DNA from: Acanthacorydalis orientalis
Lineage: Eukaryota; Arthropoda; Insecta; Megaloptera; Corydalidae
Length of the DNA stretch: 64,000 bases
Direction: 5' to 3'
NCBI GenBank assembly: GCA_034766995.1
Contig: CM068316.1
Span: 8,838,200-8,902,199 of the forward strand
The translations under genes and the position numbers were made by a program. The notes beneath the pieces were generated by a model that was not told the DNA's origin, ran no database searches, and saw only the letters and a list, made by a program, of their open reading frames with translations. This document shows, piece after piece, positions 63,571 through 64,000 of this stretch. Position 1 is the first letter of the stretch. Every line of letters begins with the position of its first letter.

Positions 63571-64000
63571 AACTATAGGGAAAATCAATATTATATATAT
63601 ATATATACTAATAACATTCAATACTCATGAAAAGTTATAAATTTAAAAATAATTATCATTACTTTTTTCTGTTTTCTATAAAAAAAATATAATACAAATT
63701 TCAAATGTATGTCCCTATAAATACTTTTCATCTGAAATTATTTGGTGACAAAAATATTATATTAAAATTATTCACAATTTCATAGTATTATTATATGATA
63801 CATCAGTTTGGATCAGTACAACCAAAATAAACATAGAGAGTATTCAATTCATTCTAAATAAACATCTTCAAATGATTACAAACTACTCCGGATTCGCATA
63901 ACTGACACACATTTACAATAATGTTCAAAACTAAATACGCCCGAATGAATTTTTATAAAACTTGTTCACAAATAAATAAATATTTTTATACTCAGAATAA

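Larger units (their letters stand above)
1..64000. repeat. other (TA)n microsatellites across the window
   Basis: Further TA arrays of about 16 to 56 bp: 334-370, 3777-3809, 5576-5618, 7560-7603, 7796-7851, 8485-8511, 9195-9241, 14186-14219, 17076-17117, 18152-18200, 18513-18535, 19562-19590, 19625-19659, 20396-20440, 20454-20477, 20730-20748, 22286-22313, 22378-22421, 24666-24700, 25279-25311, 25711-25741, 27666-27691, 29410-29451, 30248-30283, 33378-33411, 33991-34042, 34909-34937, 40265-40313, 40481-40508, 42246-42278, 44358-44401, 45067-45091, 45584-45623, 46011-46044, 46986-47023, 47666-47690, 50451-50510, 52438-52482, 54829-54865, 56298-56330, 58540-58589, 59121-59153, 62047-62071 and 63593-63607. 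Open frames over these are artefactual YIYIYI runs. Confidence 0.95.
849..64000. repeat. old dispersed repeat family, about eleven diverged copies
   Basis: Two word sets recur in both orientations. Set one is ACTGTGACTAAATT-CACTTTCACAAAT followed by a TTTTTCACTC word. Set two is ATTGTTGCTTATG-GCATTTTGATAG followed by TTTTC..AAGCGTTAA. Approximate copies: 849-1020, 6480-6545, 10030-10265, 16255-16395, 26215-26395, 31145-31190, 37380-37560, 43614-43900, 46650-46910, 57100-57250 and 60455-60740. Reverse complements of set two (ATATAAGCAACAAT) occur at 16302 and 60671, and the 60455-60740 copy contains both orientations, so the element probably had long inverted ends. No protein is seen. Confidence 0.55.

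Overview
The window is extremely AT-rich eukaryotic DNA with no recognisable complete host gene. Very dense (TA)n microsatellites, many decayed Tc1/mariner copies, piggyBac traces and short higher-GC islands suggest an arthropod, most likely an insect and perhaps a hymenopteran. That assignment is inference from composition and transposon content. The stretch reads as a gene desert or the inside of a very large intron: the longest open frames are short, and most of them cross TA repeats.

The recognisable coding material is transposon-derived and broken. Three near full-length mariners with terminal inverted repeats (TIRs) lie on the minus strand at 22924-24204, 31705-32967 and 38739-39991. 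The third has TIRs like those of the cecropia/Hsmar1 group. A fourth mariner family (TTAGGTTGGTAGAAAAATAA ends) is present only as deleted copies (43095-43601, 54114-54477, 57528-58102) and as an 80-bp element made of the two ends (12871-12950), comparable in design to human MADE1. Mariner relics without clear ends lie at 48395-48840, 10620-10880, 28730-28990 and 34440-34625. A different IS630/Tc1-type transposase relic is at 53230-53870, and a piggyBac C-terminal relic is at 13230-13500.

Non-autonomous inverted-repeat elements include a TTAA-flanked piggyBac-like MITE (28459-28678), two copies of a fold-back MITE (9527-9734 and 25314-25510), a MITE-like element (10909-11196), and an unclassified 1.1-kb TIR element inserted inside a long (TA)n tract (40889-42013). 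An older dispersed repeat has about eleven diverged copies spread over the window.

Between these lie islands of more balanced base composition without recognised coding content (for example 11415-12010, 15160-15740, 20570-21030, 24740-25200, 33490-33960, 37630-37990, 54930-55330, 58600-59120 and 62950-63570). They are the best places for conserved regulatory DNA or short exons. The neatest exon candidate is a 51-nt minus-strand segment (36949-36999) with near-consensus splice sites at both ends and a stop codon in all three frames. The rest is AT-rich sequence in which I see nothing beyond microsatellites. No tRNA, rRNA, CRISPR array or convincing complete protein gene was seen.
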